Counted from the stretch's first letter, positions 53,882-63,081 are shown. The stretch is DNA of 64,000 nt from Pontibacter sp. E15-1 (GCF_022601975.1 NZ_JAKVIR010000015.1:62001-126000); one strand, 5' to 3'. The notes: a model not told the origin generated them from the sequence alone. Numbers and translations are program-made.

Positions 53882-54334
53882 CTATACTACTTTTTGGTTT
53901 TCCGGGCTGGTTTGGGTGGCATCGTGCTGTCCTTTCAGCACGTCGCGAATCTCAGCCAGCAGCACTTCCTGCTTGTTGATGGCAGGCGCGGGCTTGGCCG
54001 CTTCCTTCTCGCGCAGGCGGTTGATGGTGCGCACCAGCAGGAAAATAGCCATCGCGATGATGAGGAAGTTAACGACGGCCTGCAGGAAGTTTCCGTAGTT
54101 GAGGGTAACGGCCGGCTCTATCACCTCACCGTTTTCGATCACGGCCTGGCGCAGGAGCACGTGCAGGCGCGAGAAGTTCACGTTGCTGATCAGCAGGCCC
54201 AAGGGGGGCATGATCATGTCATCCACCAACGACTTGGTGATACCGCCGAAAGCAGCGCCAATCACCACACCGACAGCCAGGTCGATGACGTTTCCCTTGA
54301 CGGCGAATTTCTTAAATTCTGAAAAAAATGCCAT
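53882..54334 (-). CDS. mscL: Large-conductance mechanosensitive channel
   Basis: A 150-residue channel opened by membrane tension to release solutes on osmotic downshock. The first helix carries the signature FAVKGNVIDLAVGVVIGAAFGGI, the second is FLQAVVNFLIIAMAIFLLVRTIN, and a cytoplasmic helix ends KQEVLLAEIRDVL. I start at 54334 (MAFFSEFKK), as in the family. A TAAGTTTG -7 element (complement of 54368-54375) lies 34 bp upstream. It probably leads a two-gene unit with the DUF3078 gene. Confidence 0.93.
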   Translation of the reverse strand: MAFFSEFKKFAVKGNVIDLAVGVVIGAAFGGITKSLVDDMIMPPLGLLISNVNFSRLHVLLRQAVIENGEVIEPAVTLNYGNFLQAVVNFLIIAMAIFLLVRTINRLREKEAAKPAPAINKQEVLLAEIRDVLKGQHDATQTSPENQKVV

Positions 54335-54367
54335 GTACTTGTGTTCTTTCGTGTTAAAATGATTCTG

Positions 54368-54375
54368 CAAACTTA
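54368..54375 (-). promoter_or_regulatory. -7 promoter element of mscL
   Basis: The minus strand reads TAAGTTTG, matching TAnnTTTG at a plausible distance from the start codon. Confidence 0.5.
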
Positions 54376-54463
54376 GCTAATAAGGAAGACTTTCCCCACC
54401 TTAGCGGGCACCTCTGTTGGGGCGGGCCACAGATTTAGCGCTTTCCCGAATGGAGGAAATGAT

Positions 54464-54471
54464 TATATTTG
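54464..54471 (+). promoter_or_regulatory. -7 promoter element of the enoyl-CoA hydratase gene
   Basis: TATATTTG fits TAnnTTTG and lies 41 bp upstream of the start codon at 54513. Confidence 0.5.
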
Positions 54472-54512
54472 CGAAAGAAGAAATTTGTTTTTAACCGGAG
54501 TAGGATCGACCT

Positions 54513-55295
54513 ATGACTATATATAATAACCTGCTGCTGCGCCAGGAAAATGGCATTCTCACCATCACCATCAACAGGGCAGACAAGCTAAACGCACTGA
54601 ATTCAGAAACGATTAATGAGATACATAGCGCCATGCAACAAGTGTATGACGACGAAACCGTGCAGGGCGTCATCATTACCGGGGCCGGGCCGAAGGCATT
54701 CGTCGCAGGAGCCGACATTGCCGAGATCTCCCAGCTGACGGAGGTAACCGCCCGCAGCTTTTCCGAGAGTGGGCAGGAGGCGTTTAGCATGATTGAGCGC
54801 TGCAACAAGCCTGTGATTGCCGCCGTGAACGGCTTTGCCCTGGGCGGCGGCTGCGAACTGGCGATGGCCTGCCACATGCGCGTAGCCAGCACCGGTGCCC
54901 GCTTCGGCCAGCCCGAGGTAAACCTGGGCCTGTTGCCAGGGTATGGCGGCACCCAGCGCCTGACGCAGTTGGTGGGTAAGGGCAAAGCCATGGAACTGAT
55001 GATGACCGGCGACGTACTAGGCGCAGAAGAGGCAAAGGCGCTTGGCCTGGTAAACCACGTGGTGGCCCCCGAAGAACTGATGCCGCGCTGCGTGGAGTTG
55101 CTGCAGAAAATAATGAGCAAGGCCCCGCTGGCCGTGGGCCTGGTGATCGAAGGCGTGAACGCCGTGTATAACAAAGACGAGAACGGCTACCAGACGGAGG
55201 CCAACGCCTTTGCCCGCTTGTGCGCCTCCAAGGACTTTGTAGAGGGCACCAGCGCGTTCCTGGAGAAGCGCAAGGCAAGCTTCACAGGCAAGTAA
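54513..55295 (+). CDS. Enoyl-CoA hydratase/isomerase family protein
   Basis: A 260-residue crotonase-fold enzyme. The oxyanion-hole parts are AFVAGADIAEI (about 67) and AAVNGFALGGGCELAMACH (about 103-121); the two catalytic glutamates fall in GGGCELAMA and PEVNLGLLPGYGGTQRL. It most likely hydrates trans-2-enoyl-CoA to 3-hydroxyacyl-CoA in beta-oxidation or a crotonate step. It is followed after 34 bp by a flippase gene, with which it may share a transcript without a clear functional link. Confidence 0.88.
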   Translation: MTIYNNLLLRQENGILTITINRADKLNALNSETINEIHSAMQQVYDDETVQGVIITGAGPKAFVAGADIAEISQLTEVTARSFSESGQEAFSMIERCNKPVIAAVNGFALGGGCELAMACHMRVASTGARFGQPEVNLGLLPGYGGTQRLTQLVGKGKAMELMMTGDVLGAEEAKALGLVNHVVAPEELMPRCVELLQKIMSKAPLAVGLVIEGVNAVYNKDENGYQTEANAFARLCASKDFVEGTSAFLEKRKASFTGK

Positions 55296-55329
55296 GCCAC
55301 CTCTTCTCCCCGCCTCTCAACCCCATCAC

Positions 55330-56823
55330 ATGAGTATAGCCAAGAAATTGGTCGGGCAGACTGCCGCCTACGGATTAAGCAGTATCGTGGGCAGGGCCCT
55401 TAATTACCTGCTCGTACCCATCTACACGAAAGTGTTCCTCCCGGAGGAATACGGGGTGGTTTCATACCTGTACGCCGCTGTCGGCTTTTTCAATATCCTG
55501 TACACGTATGGTATGGAGACGGCCTATTTCCGCTTCTCCAACAAGCCCGGCACCGACAAAGTCAGGCTTTACAACCAGGTCCTCAGCCTGATCCTGAGCA
55601 GCAGCCTTTTGTCCACGATGCTGCTCATACTGGCTTCCGGGGCAATCGCCAGGTATATCGGCTTCCCCGACCAGCAGGAGTATATCGTGTGGCTCGCCAT
55701 CGTGCTGGCTATCGACGCCATTGTGGCCATACCTTTCGCACGGCTTCGGCTCCAGAACAAGGCGGTTAAATTCGCATCTATCAAGCTAGCGAACATTCTG
55801 TTCACCGTAGGGGCCAATATGTTCTTCCTGGTGCTGTGCCGCGACATCTATAACGGCAATTACCTGCAGGAACTACGGCCGTTGGTAGGCAAGCTCTACA
55901 ACCCCGAATTCGGGATAGGCTATATTTTCCTGATCAACCTGGTTGCCAATGCCCTCCTTATCCCGATGCTGTGGAAAGAGTTCTCGCGGTTCCGGTTTGA
56001 GCTGAACAAGGAGCTGCTGCGCCCCATGCTGGTGTATGCCTATCCGCTGATGCTGATGGGTATGGCAGGGGCGGTAAACGAGCTTCTTGACCGGATTTTG
56101 CTGGAGGAGTGGCTGCCCGAGGGCTTTTACCCCGGCAAGAGCAACATGGCCGCCGTCGGAATTTACAGCGCCTGCTACAAGCTCTCCATTTTCATGACGC
56201 TGGCTATACAGGCCTTCCGCTACGCCGCCGAGCCTTTTTTCTTCTCGCAGGCCGAGGAGAAAGACTCCCCGCAGGCGTTTGCCCTCATCATGAAGTGGTT
56301 CGTGATTGCCTGCGCCGCCATCTTCCTGTTTATCTCGGTTAATTTAGAGGATTTTGCCCTGCTGCTGCGCAGCGAAGCCTACCGCGAGGGCATCATGGTA
56401 GTGCCCGTGCTGTTGCTGGCCAACCTGTTTTTGGGGGTATACTACAACCTCTCGGTATGGTTCAAACTCACAGACAAGACCAAGTATGGCACCTACATCA
56501 GTTTCGGGGGCGCGGCCATCACCATCACCTTTAACCTGCTCCTGATCCCGGTGCTGGGGTATATGGGCTCGGCCATCGCCACGTTTCTCTGTTATTTCAG
56601 TATGGCGCTAGCCAGCTACCTGCTGGGCAACCGGCACTACCCCATCCCCTACCCTGTCAAAACCATCCTGGGCTATATCGTCCTTGCGATTGCGTTGGTA
56701 TGGCTGGCGCTTGAGGTCGAGATTGATAATTTCTGGCTGCGCCACGCATACCACCTGGGTACCTGTGTTGTATTCGGTGCAGTGGTTGTGCTGCGGGAGC
56801 GCCCGCGGTTCCTTAAATTTTAA
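55330..56823 (+). CDS. Polysaccharide/oligosaccharide flippase (MOP superfamily)
   Basis: A 497-residue membrane protein with about 14 helices and the start SIAKKLVGQTAAYGLSSIVGRALNYLLVPIYT, typical of Wzx/RfbX-like flippases. Such proteins move lipid-linked sugar units from the inner to the outer face of the cytoplasmic membrane. The next genes (dut, a sugar-nucleotide transferase, TPR and envelope lipoproteins) make this an envelope-related cluster. Which glycan it carries is unknown. dut starts 12 bp after the stop. Confidence 0.85.
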   Translation: MSIAKKLVGQTAAYGLSSIVGRALNYLLVPIYTKVFLPEEYGVVSYLYAAVGFFNILYTYGMETAYFRFSNKPGTDKVRLYNQVLSLILSSSLLSTMLLILASGAIARYIGFPDQQEYIVWLAIVLAIDAIVAIPFARLRLQNKAVKFASIKLANILFTVGANMFFLVLCRDIYNGNYLQELRPLVGKLYNPEFGIGYIFLINLVANALLIPMLWKEFSRFRFELNKELLRPMLVYAYPLMLMGMAGAVNELLDRILLEEWLPEGFYPGKSNMAAVGIYSACYKLSIFMTLAIQAFRYAAEPFFFSQAEEKDSPQAFALIMKWFVIACAAIFLFISVNLEDFALLLRSEAYREGIMVVPVLLLANLFLGVYYNLSVWFKLTDKTKYGTYISFGGAAITITFNLLLIPVLGYMGSAIATFLCYFSMALASYLLGNRHYPIPYPVKTILGYIVLAIALVWLALEVEIDNFWLRHAYHLGTCVVFGAVVVLRERPRFLKF

Positions 56824-56835
56824 TGCTTATATTGA

Positions 56836-57291
56836 ATGATGATGCAAAAAGATGACCTTTTGGTTCATGTTATAAACAAGTCGAAGCACACGCTTCCCTC
56901 GTATCAAACCATACATGCTGCCGGCATGGACCTGCGGGCAAACCTCGAGGCGCCAGTTACGTTGAAGCCACTGCAGCGCGCCCTCATCCCGACGGGCTTA
57001 CACATTGCCCTGCCCGAAGGCCACGAGGCGCAGATACGCCCCCGCAGCGGCCTGGCCTACAAGCACGGCATCTCGATCGTGAACAGCCCGGGCACCATTG
57101 ATGCCGACTACCGCGGCGAGATTAAGGTGCTGCTGGTAAACCTCTCGGATCAGGAATTTGTGGTGGAGGATGGAGAGCGCATCGCACAGATGGTGGTGGC
57201 CCAGTACGCGCGCATCGCGTGGCAGGAAGCCGAGGAATTGACGGACACAGCGCGTGGCGCTGGCGGCTACGGCAGCACGGGCACAAAATGA
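56836..57291 (+). CDS. dut: dUTP diphosphatase
   Basis: A 151-residue trimeric dUTPase that converts dUTP to dUMP and keeps uracil out of DNA. All family motifs are present: AGMDLRA (motif 1), RPRSGLA (2), [15 protein letters not shown] (3), GERIAQMVV (4) and [10 protein letters not shown] (5) at the C terminus. The codon MMMQ leaves a few possible starts; I report the first. It lies inside the envelope gene run. Confidence 0.95.
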   Translation: MMMQKDDLLVHVINKSKHTLPSYQTIHAAGMDLRANLEAPVTLKPLQRALIPTGLHIALPEGHEAQIRPRSGLAYKHGISIVNSPGTIDADYRGEIKVLLVNLSDQEFVVEDGERIAQMVVAQYARIAWQEAEELTDTARGAGGYGSTGTK

Positions 57292-57420
57292 CGTTGTTCG
57301 TGTGTCGTTACTCGTTGATCGTTCTCCGATAATAAATAAAATCAATTAACGAACAACGAGACACGAATTACGATACAAAAGCAGAGAAACAAAACTCAGA
57401 ACTTAAAATAAAAACAGCTT
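57292..57420. repeat. Degenerate short-word repeat with partial inversion
   Basis: Left words (cgttgttcgtgtgtcgttac) and right words (aacgaacaacgagacacgaa) are approximate reverse complements across an A/T-rich centre (aataaataaaatcaatt). Similar words occur at 541-575 and 28401-28450. No gene is seen. Confidence 0.6.
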
Positions 57421-58428
57421 ATGAGAATCATCATACCAATGGCAGGCATGGGCAAGCGTATGCGCCCCCACACCCTTACTGTTCCCAAGCCACTCATCCC
57501 GATTGCGGGCAAACCCATTGTGCAGCGCCTTGTAGAGGACATTGCCAAAGTGTGTCATGAACCCATTGAGGAAGTGGCTTTCATCATCGGCCACTTCGGC
57601 GAGAAGGTGGAGCAAAACCTGAAAAAAATCGCCGAAGCCGTTGGCGCCAAAGGCACGATCTGTTACCAGGAAGAGGCATTGGGCACGGCGCATGCCATCC
57701 TTTGCGCCCAGGAGGCGTTGGAGGGCAAGGTAGTGGTAGCGTTTGCCGACACGCTTTTCAAAGCCGACTTTAAGCTCGACACCAACGCCGACGGCACCAT
57801 CTGGGTGCAGCGCGTGGAAGACCCGCGCCCGTTTGGCGTGATCAAGCTGAACGAGCAGAACCAGATCACGGATTTCGTGGAGAAGCCCGAGCAGTTTGTG
57901 TCTGACCTGGCCATCATCGGCATCTACTACTTCCGCGACGGCGAGTACCTGCGCAGCGAGTTGCAGTACCTCCTCGACAACGACATCAAAGACAAGGGCG
58001 AGTTCCAGCTGACAAACGCGCTGGAGAACATGAAGAACAAAGGCACCACGTTTATACCTGCCGTGATCTCGGAGTGGCTCGACTGCGGAAATAAAAATGC
58101 CACCGTTTATACTAACCAGCGCTATTTGGAGTATATAAAAGATGAGGAAGGCTTAGTAGCTTCGTCGGCGCAGCTGGAGAACTCGGTAATTATCCCTCCT
58201 GTATACATTGGTGAGAACGCCCGCATCACAAACTCCGTGGTGGGCCCGCACGTTTCCATCGGCAACAACACAAATGTCTACAACTCAGTGATAAGCAACT
58301 CGATCATTCAGGAAGACACTTCCCTCAAAAACAGCAACGTTGCAAACTCAATGCTCGGTAACTTTGTTGTGTTTGAAGGACGGCCGACGGATCTCAGCCT
58401 CGGCGACTTCAACACGCTTACAGAGTAG
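57421..58428 (+). CDS. Sugar-phosphate nucleotidyltransferase with beta-helix tail
   Basis: A 335-residue enzyme with an N-terminal nucleotidyltransferase domain (IIPMAGMGKRMRPHTLTVPK, containing the G-x-G-x-R loop; AFADTLF; GIYYFRDGEYL) and a C-terminal left-handed beta-helix of hexapeptide repeats (NSVVGPHVSIGNNTNVYNSV). It transfers a nucleotide to a sugar-1-phosphate, like GlmU, RmlA or GalU relatives; the exact sugar and nucleotide cannot be told. It is followed by the TPR gene after only 3 bp. Confidence 0.85.
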   Translation: MRIIIPMAGMGKRMRPHTLTVPKPLIPIAGKPIVQRLVEDIAKVCHEPIEEVAFIIGHFGEKVEQNLKKIAEAVGAKGTICYQEEALGTAHAILCAQEALEGKVVVAFADTLFKADFKLDTNADGTIWVQRVEDPRPFGVIKLNEQNQITDFVEKPEQFVSDLAIIGIYYFRDGEYLRSELQYLLDNDIKDKGEFQLTNALENMKNKGTTFIPAVISEWLDCGNKNATVYTNQRYLEYIKDEEGLVASSAQLENSVIIPPVYIGENARITNSVVGPHVSIGNNTNVYNSVISNSIIQEDTSLKNSNVANSMLGNFVVFEGRPTDLSLGDFNTLTE

Positions 58429-58431
58429 ACC

Positions 58432-60192
58432 ATGACCATATTCAGAAACATCCTCTTTGCCACCTGCTGCCTGGCCTTTGTAGGCGCCAGCGAAAGCAGC
58501 GCCCAGTCTTCCAAAAAAAAGAAGGCGAAAGCCGCCACCGAAACAGTTGCCGCACCGCAGGTGCAGGAGCCCTCGGAGCGCGACAGGCAGGTGAGCGAGG
58601 CCTTGTTTCTGGATGGGATGAAATATTTTATGCTGGAGGACTACCAACAAGCCCTCCAGCTTTTTCAGAAAGCCTATACCGTTACCCCCAACAACGCCGC
58701 GCTCAACTACAAGATCGGGGAGACATACCTGCAGCTGAAAAATCCGGAGGGCGCCATGCCTTTTGCCAAGGCCGCCGTGCTTCTGGAAAAGCAAAACGCC
58801 TATTACTATCTTCTGGTGGCACAGCTGCACACAGGCCAGAAACAGTACGATGCGGCAGCGCAGGCTTTCAACGACCTGTTGCGGAATGTCCCCAACTCCG
58901 AGGAATACCTCTTCAACCTGGCCGACCTATACCTGTCGCAGTCCCGGTTTGACGATGCCCTGAAAACGTATGACCGCATAGAGAAGCGCTTCGGGGAAAT
59001 GGAGCAGTTGCTCGTGAACCGCCAGCAAATATACCTCCGCCAGAAGAACATCGACAAGGCGATTGAGGAAGGAAACAAACTACTGGCCACCAACCCCAGC
59101 GAGGTACGTTACTTTCTGGCGCAGGCAGAGCTCCTGAACGCCTCCAAAAAGCCAGACGAAGCCATTGCCATCCTGGACAAGGCGCTTCGTATGGAGCCCA
59201 ACAATCCCTTTGCGCACCTCATGCTCTCTGACCTGAACCGCCAGAAAGGCAACAAGGCAAAAGCCGAGGAAGAGGTGAAGTTTGCTTTCGCCAGCCCGGA
59301 GCTGGACATCGACACCAAGGTGCGCATTCTGGTGGATTTTATACGTCAACTGCCAAACCCGGAGATCGAGCCCGTGGCACTGGAACTGGTGAGCTTAACC
59401 ATCAAAACCCACCCTGAGGAAGCCAAGGCCTATGCCGTTGCCGGCGACCTGCAAACCATCGTGAACCAGAAAGAGCCCGCCCGGGACAATTACCTGAAAG
59501 CGGTGAAGCTAGACGAATCCCATTTCAAGATCTGGCAACAGATTGTCTTGCTGGATGCGGAACTCTCGCAGGAAGAGGCGATGGTGCAGCACTCAGAGCA
59601 GGCGCTTGAGCTTTTCCCAAACCAAGCGGTATTCTGGTTTTACAATGGCACGGGCCACCTGATTACAAAGAACTTTACCAAAGCCGTGAAATCGCTGGAG
59701 TACGGGAAACGGCTTTCGGCCAGTGAGCCGGAGCTTCTGGTGCAGTTTAACATGCAACTGGGCGATGGGTATAACTCCTTGAAAGATTTCCAAAAATCAA
59801 ACGCTGCCTATGACGCCGTGCTGGCCCAGGACAAAGACAATGAGCATGTGCTCAACAACTACAGCTATTTCCTGTCGTTGCGGAATGAAAACCTGGACAA
59901 AGCCATCGAAATGGCAGAGCGCCTGGTAGCCAAGCATCCCACAAACCCCACCTATCTGGACACCTATGCCTGGGTGCTTTACAAAAACGGCAAGTACACG
60001 GAGGCACGCAAATTCCTGGAGCAGGCGGTCGCTCTCTCCGATGACGCCACCATAGTGGAGCATTACGGCGATGTGCTTTTTAAGCTCGGGAAAAAGGAAG
60101 AAGCCGTGAGCCAGTGGCAGAAAGCAAAGCTTAAAGGCGAGGCATCTGCATTTATTGACAAAAAAATAAAAGACAAAAAACTGTATGAGTAA
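58432..60192 (+). CDS. Secreted tetratricopeptide-repeat protein
   Basis: A 586-residue protein with a signal peptide (ending about ASESSA), a short Lys-rich linker (SSKKKKAKA) and around ten or more TPR units spread from about residue 65 to 560, such as YFMLEDYQQALQLFQKAY and AWVLYKNGKYTEARKFLEQ. TPR arrays bind proteins; the position suggests a periplasmic scaffold for envelope assembly. Its end overlaps the next gene by 8 bp, so the two are coupled. Function unknown. Confidence 0.85.
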   Translation: MTIFRNILFATCCLAFVGASESSAQSSKKKKAKAATETVAAPQVQEPSERDRQVSEALFLDGMKYFMLEDYQQALQLFQKAYTVTPNNAALNYKIGETYLQLKNPEGAMPFAKAAVLLEKQNAYYYLLVAQLHTGQKQYDAAAQAFNDLLRNVPNSEEYLFNLADLYLSQSRFDDALKTYDRIEKRFGEMEQLLVNRQQIYLRQKNIDKAIEEGNKLLATNPSEVRYFLAQAELLNASKKPDEAIAILDKALRMEPNNPFAHLMLSDLNRQKGNKAKAEEEVKFAFASPELDIDTKVRILVDFIRQLPNPEIEPVALELVSLTIKTHPEEAKAYAVAGDLQTIVNQKEPARDNYLKAVKLDESHFKIWQQIVLLDAELSQEEAMVQHSEQALELFPNQAVFWFYNGTGHLITKNFTKAVKSLEYGKRLSASEPELLVQFNMQLGDGYNSLKDFQKSNAAYDAVLAQDKDNEHVLNNYSYFLSLRNENLDKAIEMAERLVAKHPTNPTYLDTYAWVLYKNGKYTEARKFLEQAVALSDDATIVEHYGDVLFKLGKKEEAVSQWQKAKLKGEASAFIDKKIKDKKLYE

Positions 60193-60937
60193 ACATATTT
60201 TGCTCTGCCTGCTGGGCATCGTCATGCTGGCAGGCTGCAAAAAAGAGTTGGCACCCGGTACAGCCTCCGCCACTACAGAAAGTATCGGCACCATACAGGT
60301 CAACAATCTCGATTTCAATTACCTCAGCTCCAAAGGGCAGATTACGCTCAAGGACAATAACGACAACCTGTCCTCCGGCGTCAGTATCCGGATGAAGAAA
60401 GACAGCGTGATCTGGGTATCGGTGCAGCCGGGCCTCGGCATTGAGGCCGCCCGCATGATGCTGACGCAGGACTCCGTGTATATGATCAATCGGCTGCACA
60501 AAGAGTATGTGGCGTCGGATTATACTTTTCTGCGCAACAAACTGCAGGTGGATGTGAGCTTTGAACTACTCCAGTCTATCCTGCTGGGCAACTATCAGTC
60601 GCAGGGCAAAGAGAAAGCCTCTGAGGAGGGGGCGATGCAGCATATACAGCAACTCCGCCAGAACCTGACCTTCGACTATTTCATTGGCCGCCTGACCAGC
60701 AAGCTGCAGCAACTGAACGTGCAGGACAACAACACCGGCAACACCATCACAGTGAGGTATGACAGCTTTGCACAGATAGGCCAGGTGCCGTTTGCGCATG
60801 CCATGGCGGCGCAGGTGCTGCAGAAAGGACAGGTCTCAGACTTCACGCTCAACTACAGCCGCATCAGCGTCACGGATGAGGCACTCTCCTTTCCGTTCAG
60901 CGTACCAGCCGATTACAAACGCCCTGCCCTCAATTAA
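60185..60937 (+). CDS. DUF4292 lipoprotein, possibly LolB-like
   Basis: A 250-residue lipoprotein with lipobox MLAGC (about Cys 18). The mature part begins NNLDFNYLSSKGQITLKDN and is beta-rich with KKDSVIWVSVQPGLGIEAARMMLTQDSVYMINRL, the characteristic DUF4292 core. These proteins share the half-barrel fold of LolA/LolB lipoprotein carriers, so a role in lipoprotein or lipid transport is plausible (inference). It overlaps the TPR gene by 8 bp and is followed 75 bp later by the EnvC-like gene. Confidence 0.82.
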   Translation: MSKHILLCLLGIVMLAGCKKELAPGTASATTESIGTIQVNNLDFNYLSSKGQITLKDNNDNLSSGVSIRMKKDSVIWVSVQPGLGIEAARMMLTQDSVYMINRLHKEYVASDYTFLRNKLQVDVSFELLQSILLGNYQSQGKEKASEEGAMQHIQQLRQNLTFDYFIGRLTSKLQQLNVQDNNTGNTITVRYDSFAQIGQVPFAHAMAAQVLQKGQVSDFTLNYSRISVTDEALSFPFSVPADYKRPALN

Positions 60938-60965
60938 ATCATCGGGGCTGTTGGTTCTTCAGGTA

Positions 60966-60973
60966 TAGTTTTG
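60966..60973 (+). promoter_or_regulatory. Possible promoter of the EnvC-like gene
   Basis: TAGTTTTG matches TAnnTTTG and lies 40 bp before the start codon at 61013. It may add to read-through from the upstream genes. Confidence 0.35.
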
Positions 60974-61012
60974 CCATATTTGTAGCCTTTAGAGTAGAAG
61001 AACCGCCCCTTG

Positions 61013-62248
61013 ATGAACGCCCTTTACAGATTCACTTTTTTCCTGCTGCTCCTTTGCCTGCCGCTGGCCACCCAGGCCCAAAAGAAAAAGAGCAAGGCGC
61101 AGCTGGAAAAGGAGAAAAAAGAAAACCTGAGCCGTATTAAAGAAGCCAACCGCATTCTGCAGCAAACCAAAAAGCAGAAGGAGGTTTCTATTGGCCAGCT
61201 CAACGCCATTCAGGAGAAAATCACGGTACAGAAGGGAGTCATCAGCAACATCTCACGCGAAATAAACTTTATTGAGTCAGACGTAAAGGAGACGGAAGGC
61301 ATTGTGGGTGCCTTGCAGAACGACCTTGAGCGGCTGAAGAAAGAGTATGCCACCATGGTGTACGCAGCCTCCAAAACGGCCAACAGCTATAACAAGCTCA
61401 TGTTCCTGTTCGCCGCTGACTCCTTTAACCAACTGGTGCGGCGCATGCGCTACCTGCAGCAATACTCTGAATCCCGCAAGAAACAAGTAGAACAGATCGA
61501 CAAGGTGCAAGCCGTCCTGACAGGGCAGCTCACAATCCTGGAATCGAAGAAAAGGCAGAAGCAGAACCTTCTCGGCAAGCAAGTGGCTGAAAGCAAGAAC
61601 CTGCACTCGCTGCGCCAACAGCAGGACAGCGTGATTACGAAGCTGACCAAGCAGGAGAGCAACCTGAAACAGGAAGTGGCTAGTCGGCAGGAGTCTGTCC
61701 GGAAACTGGACAAGCTGATTGCGGACCTGGTGCGGGAAGAAATTGAGCGCGCCGCGCGTGCTGCCCGGGCAGCTGGCAAAGCCACAAGCGGCAGTTCCAG
61801 CAAAGTAACCCTAACCCCGGAAGCGGCGCTGATCTCCTCTTCGTTTGCGGGTAACAGGGGCCGTTTGGCCTGGCCCGTGGAGCGCGGCTTTATCTCACAG
61901 AAGTTCGGGCGGCACAACCACCCGGTGCTGAAGGGCGTGGTAGTCGAAAACCATGGCGTAGACATCCAGACTGCACAGGGGGCCAATGCCCGCGCCATCT
62001 TCGAGGGTACTGTGCTGACGGTGGCTTCCGTGCCCGGTATGAACAACATCGTGATGGTGCAGCATGGCGAGTACTTTACGGTGTATGCCAAGTTGAAATC
62101 CGTGAGCGTGAAGACGGGGCAAACGGTAAAGATGAAAGACACCATCGGTACCGTGTACACTGACAGCGACGGCACAACCGCCCTGCAGTTTCAGGTATGG
62201 AAGAACCAGCAAAACCTGAACCCCGAAGGCTGGATTGCTCCGAAGTAA
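61013..62248 (+). CDS. EnvC-like murein hydrolase activator (degenerate M23/LytM)
   Basis: A 411-residue protein: signal peptide (to about AQA, residue 23), a long coiled coil (about 25-240; SKAQLEKEKKENLSRIKEAN then KKEYATMV), a Ser/Gly/Ala linker and a C-terminal LytM/M23 domain (about 285-411; GRLAWPVERGFISQKFGRH). Zinc-binding residues appear lost: HxGxD is NHGVD, and the HLHFE region is ALQFQV, as in E. coli EnvC. Such proteins activate amidases that split peptidoglycan at division instead of cutting it themselves. I start at ATG 61013, not the preceding TTG. Confidence 0.85.
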   Translation: MNALYRFTFFLLLLCLPLATQAQKKKSKAQLEKEKKENLSRIKEANRILQQTKKQKEVSIGQLNAIQEKITVQKGVISNISREINFIESDVKETEGIVGALQNDLERLKKEYATMVYAASKTANSYNKLMFLFAADSFNQLVRRMRYLQQYSESRKKQVEQIDKVQAVLTGQLTILESKKRQKQNLLGKQVAESKNLHSLRQQQDSVITKLTKQESNLKQEVASRQESVRKLDKLIADLVREEIERAARAARAAGKATSGSSSKVTLTPEAALISSSFAGNRGRLAWPVERGFISQKFGRHNHPVLKGVVVENHGVDIQTAQGANARAIFEGTVLTVASVPGMNNIVMVQHGEYFTVYAKLKSVSVKTGQTVKMKDTIGTVYTDSDGTTALQFQVWKNQQNLNPEGWIAPK

Positions 62249-62276
62249 CGCACAGCTTTAAACACCTCCCCACCCT

Positions 62277-62311
62277 GAAAGCCGCACCCCCTGTGGCTTT
62301 CTTTATTTTAA
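62277..62311 (+). terminator. Intrinsic terminator after the EnvC-like gene
   Basis: gaaagcc pairs with ggctttc around an 11-base loop, followed by tttatttt. Confidence 0.8.
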
Positions 62312-62430
62312 GGCATACCGACCAGTGTCAGCTTAATTGTGATTCGCTATGTATGTGATCGGAAAGAAACTGGAACAGTAGCGGGATGCTACATGTGCGC
62401 AGGCGGCAAGGAAAACAAGGAAAGGATAAA

Positions 62431-62458
62431 ATAAAAAAACACCCTACAGTGTAGGGTG
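62431..62458 (-). terminator. Orphan minus-strand terminator
   Basis: caccctac and gtagggtg (62440-62458) pair around agt. On the minus strand seven T follow (complement of the A run 62433-62439). No protein gene precedes it on that strand for more than 600 bp. Confidence 0.75.
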
Positions 62459-62527
62459 CCTTTCCAAGCTATGAAAACAAACTTAATATTTATATCAAAA
62501 TGCGGCTTCAAAAGCCTGCAGTGATTT
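62432..62527 (-). ncRNA. Candidate small RNA of about 95 nt
   Basis: The minus strand has TACATTTG (complement of 62534-62541) with TTTG boxes upstream, then about 95 nt with an inner hairpin (ggcttttgaagcc, about 62504-62516), an A/T-rich single-stranded part, and the terminator hairpin ending in T residues. No ORF is present. Promoter, length and terminator fit a small regulatory RNA, but there is no evidence of expression. Confidence 0.3.
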
Positions 62528-63073
62528 CTAATTCAAATGTACAATGTACAATTCACAAATGCAACACAAATGCAACACTCTAAACCATTAGATAATATAT
62601 GTATATATATACTTATATCTATTAAAAAGGTTATGGTTTCGGCTTAATTTATTTTGAAATAAATTAAAAACGTGTAGCCTGTATACCTATCCAGAAAATT
62701 TCCGGTATTTGCACCTACAGCTGCGTGCTGTTTATACCCTTTTGGTATATGCTTGTATTTTATAGCATAACAAGCGCTGTGCCAAACACACATCCGTTTG
62801 TAAGTGCTTGACTTGTCGCACACTTCTATTTATCTTGCTAATGCTTATTCCTGATTTGGGAATAAAACCAGGAAAATATTCCATATTTTGGAAACAAGCC
62901 AGGAGCTATGTTATTTCTGCCGGGCGGCTCACGAAAAAACACGTCTGCCGCGTTATGTACCTACCAATAGGAACAGGTATGGCATTCTTTTGTTTCAGGC
63001 TGCAGCTATCTGCATAAAAAGCAGTACATTAAACTTATATAAGCGGTTATGGGTTTAATTTAAATATTAACTC

Positions 63074-63081
63074 TAATTTTG
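63074..63081 (+). promoter_or_regulatory. -7 promoter element of tatA
   Basis: TAATTTTG fits TAnnTTTG and lies 26 bp upstream of the tatA start codon. Confidence 0.5.

Noticed and set aside
62550-62640. Attachment site of an integrated element (tandem aaatgcaacac)
   Set aside because: No integrase, tRNA or direct repeat at a second site in the window; too short to support.
62808-63017. Plus-strand ORF of about 60-69 codons before tatA
   Set aside because: AT-rich stretch without signal peptide, motif or promoter; composition looks non-coding.
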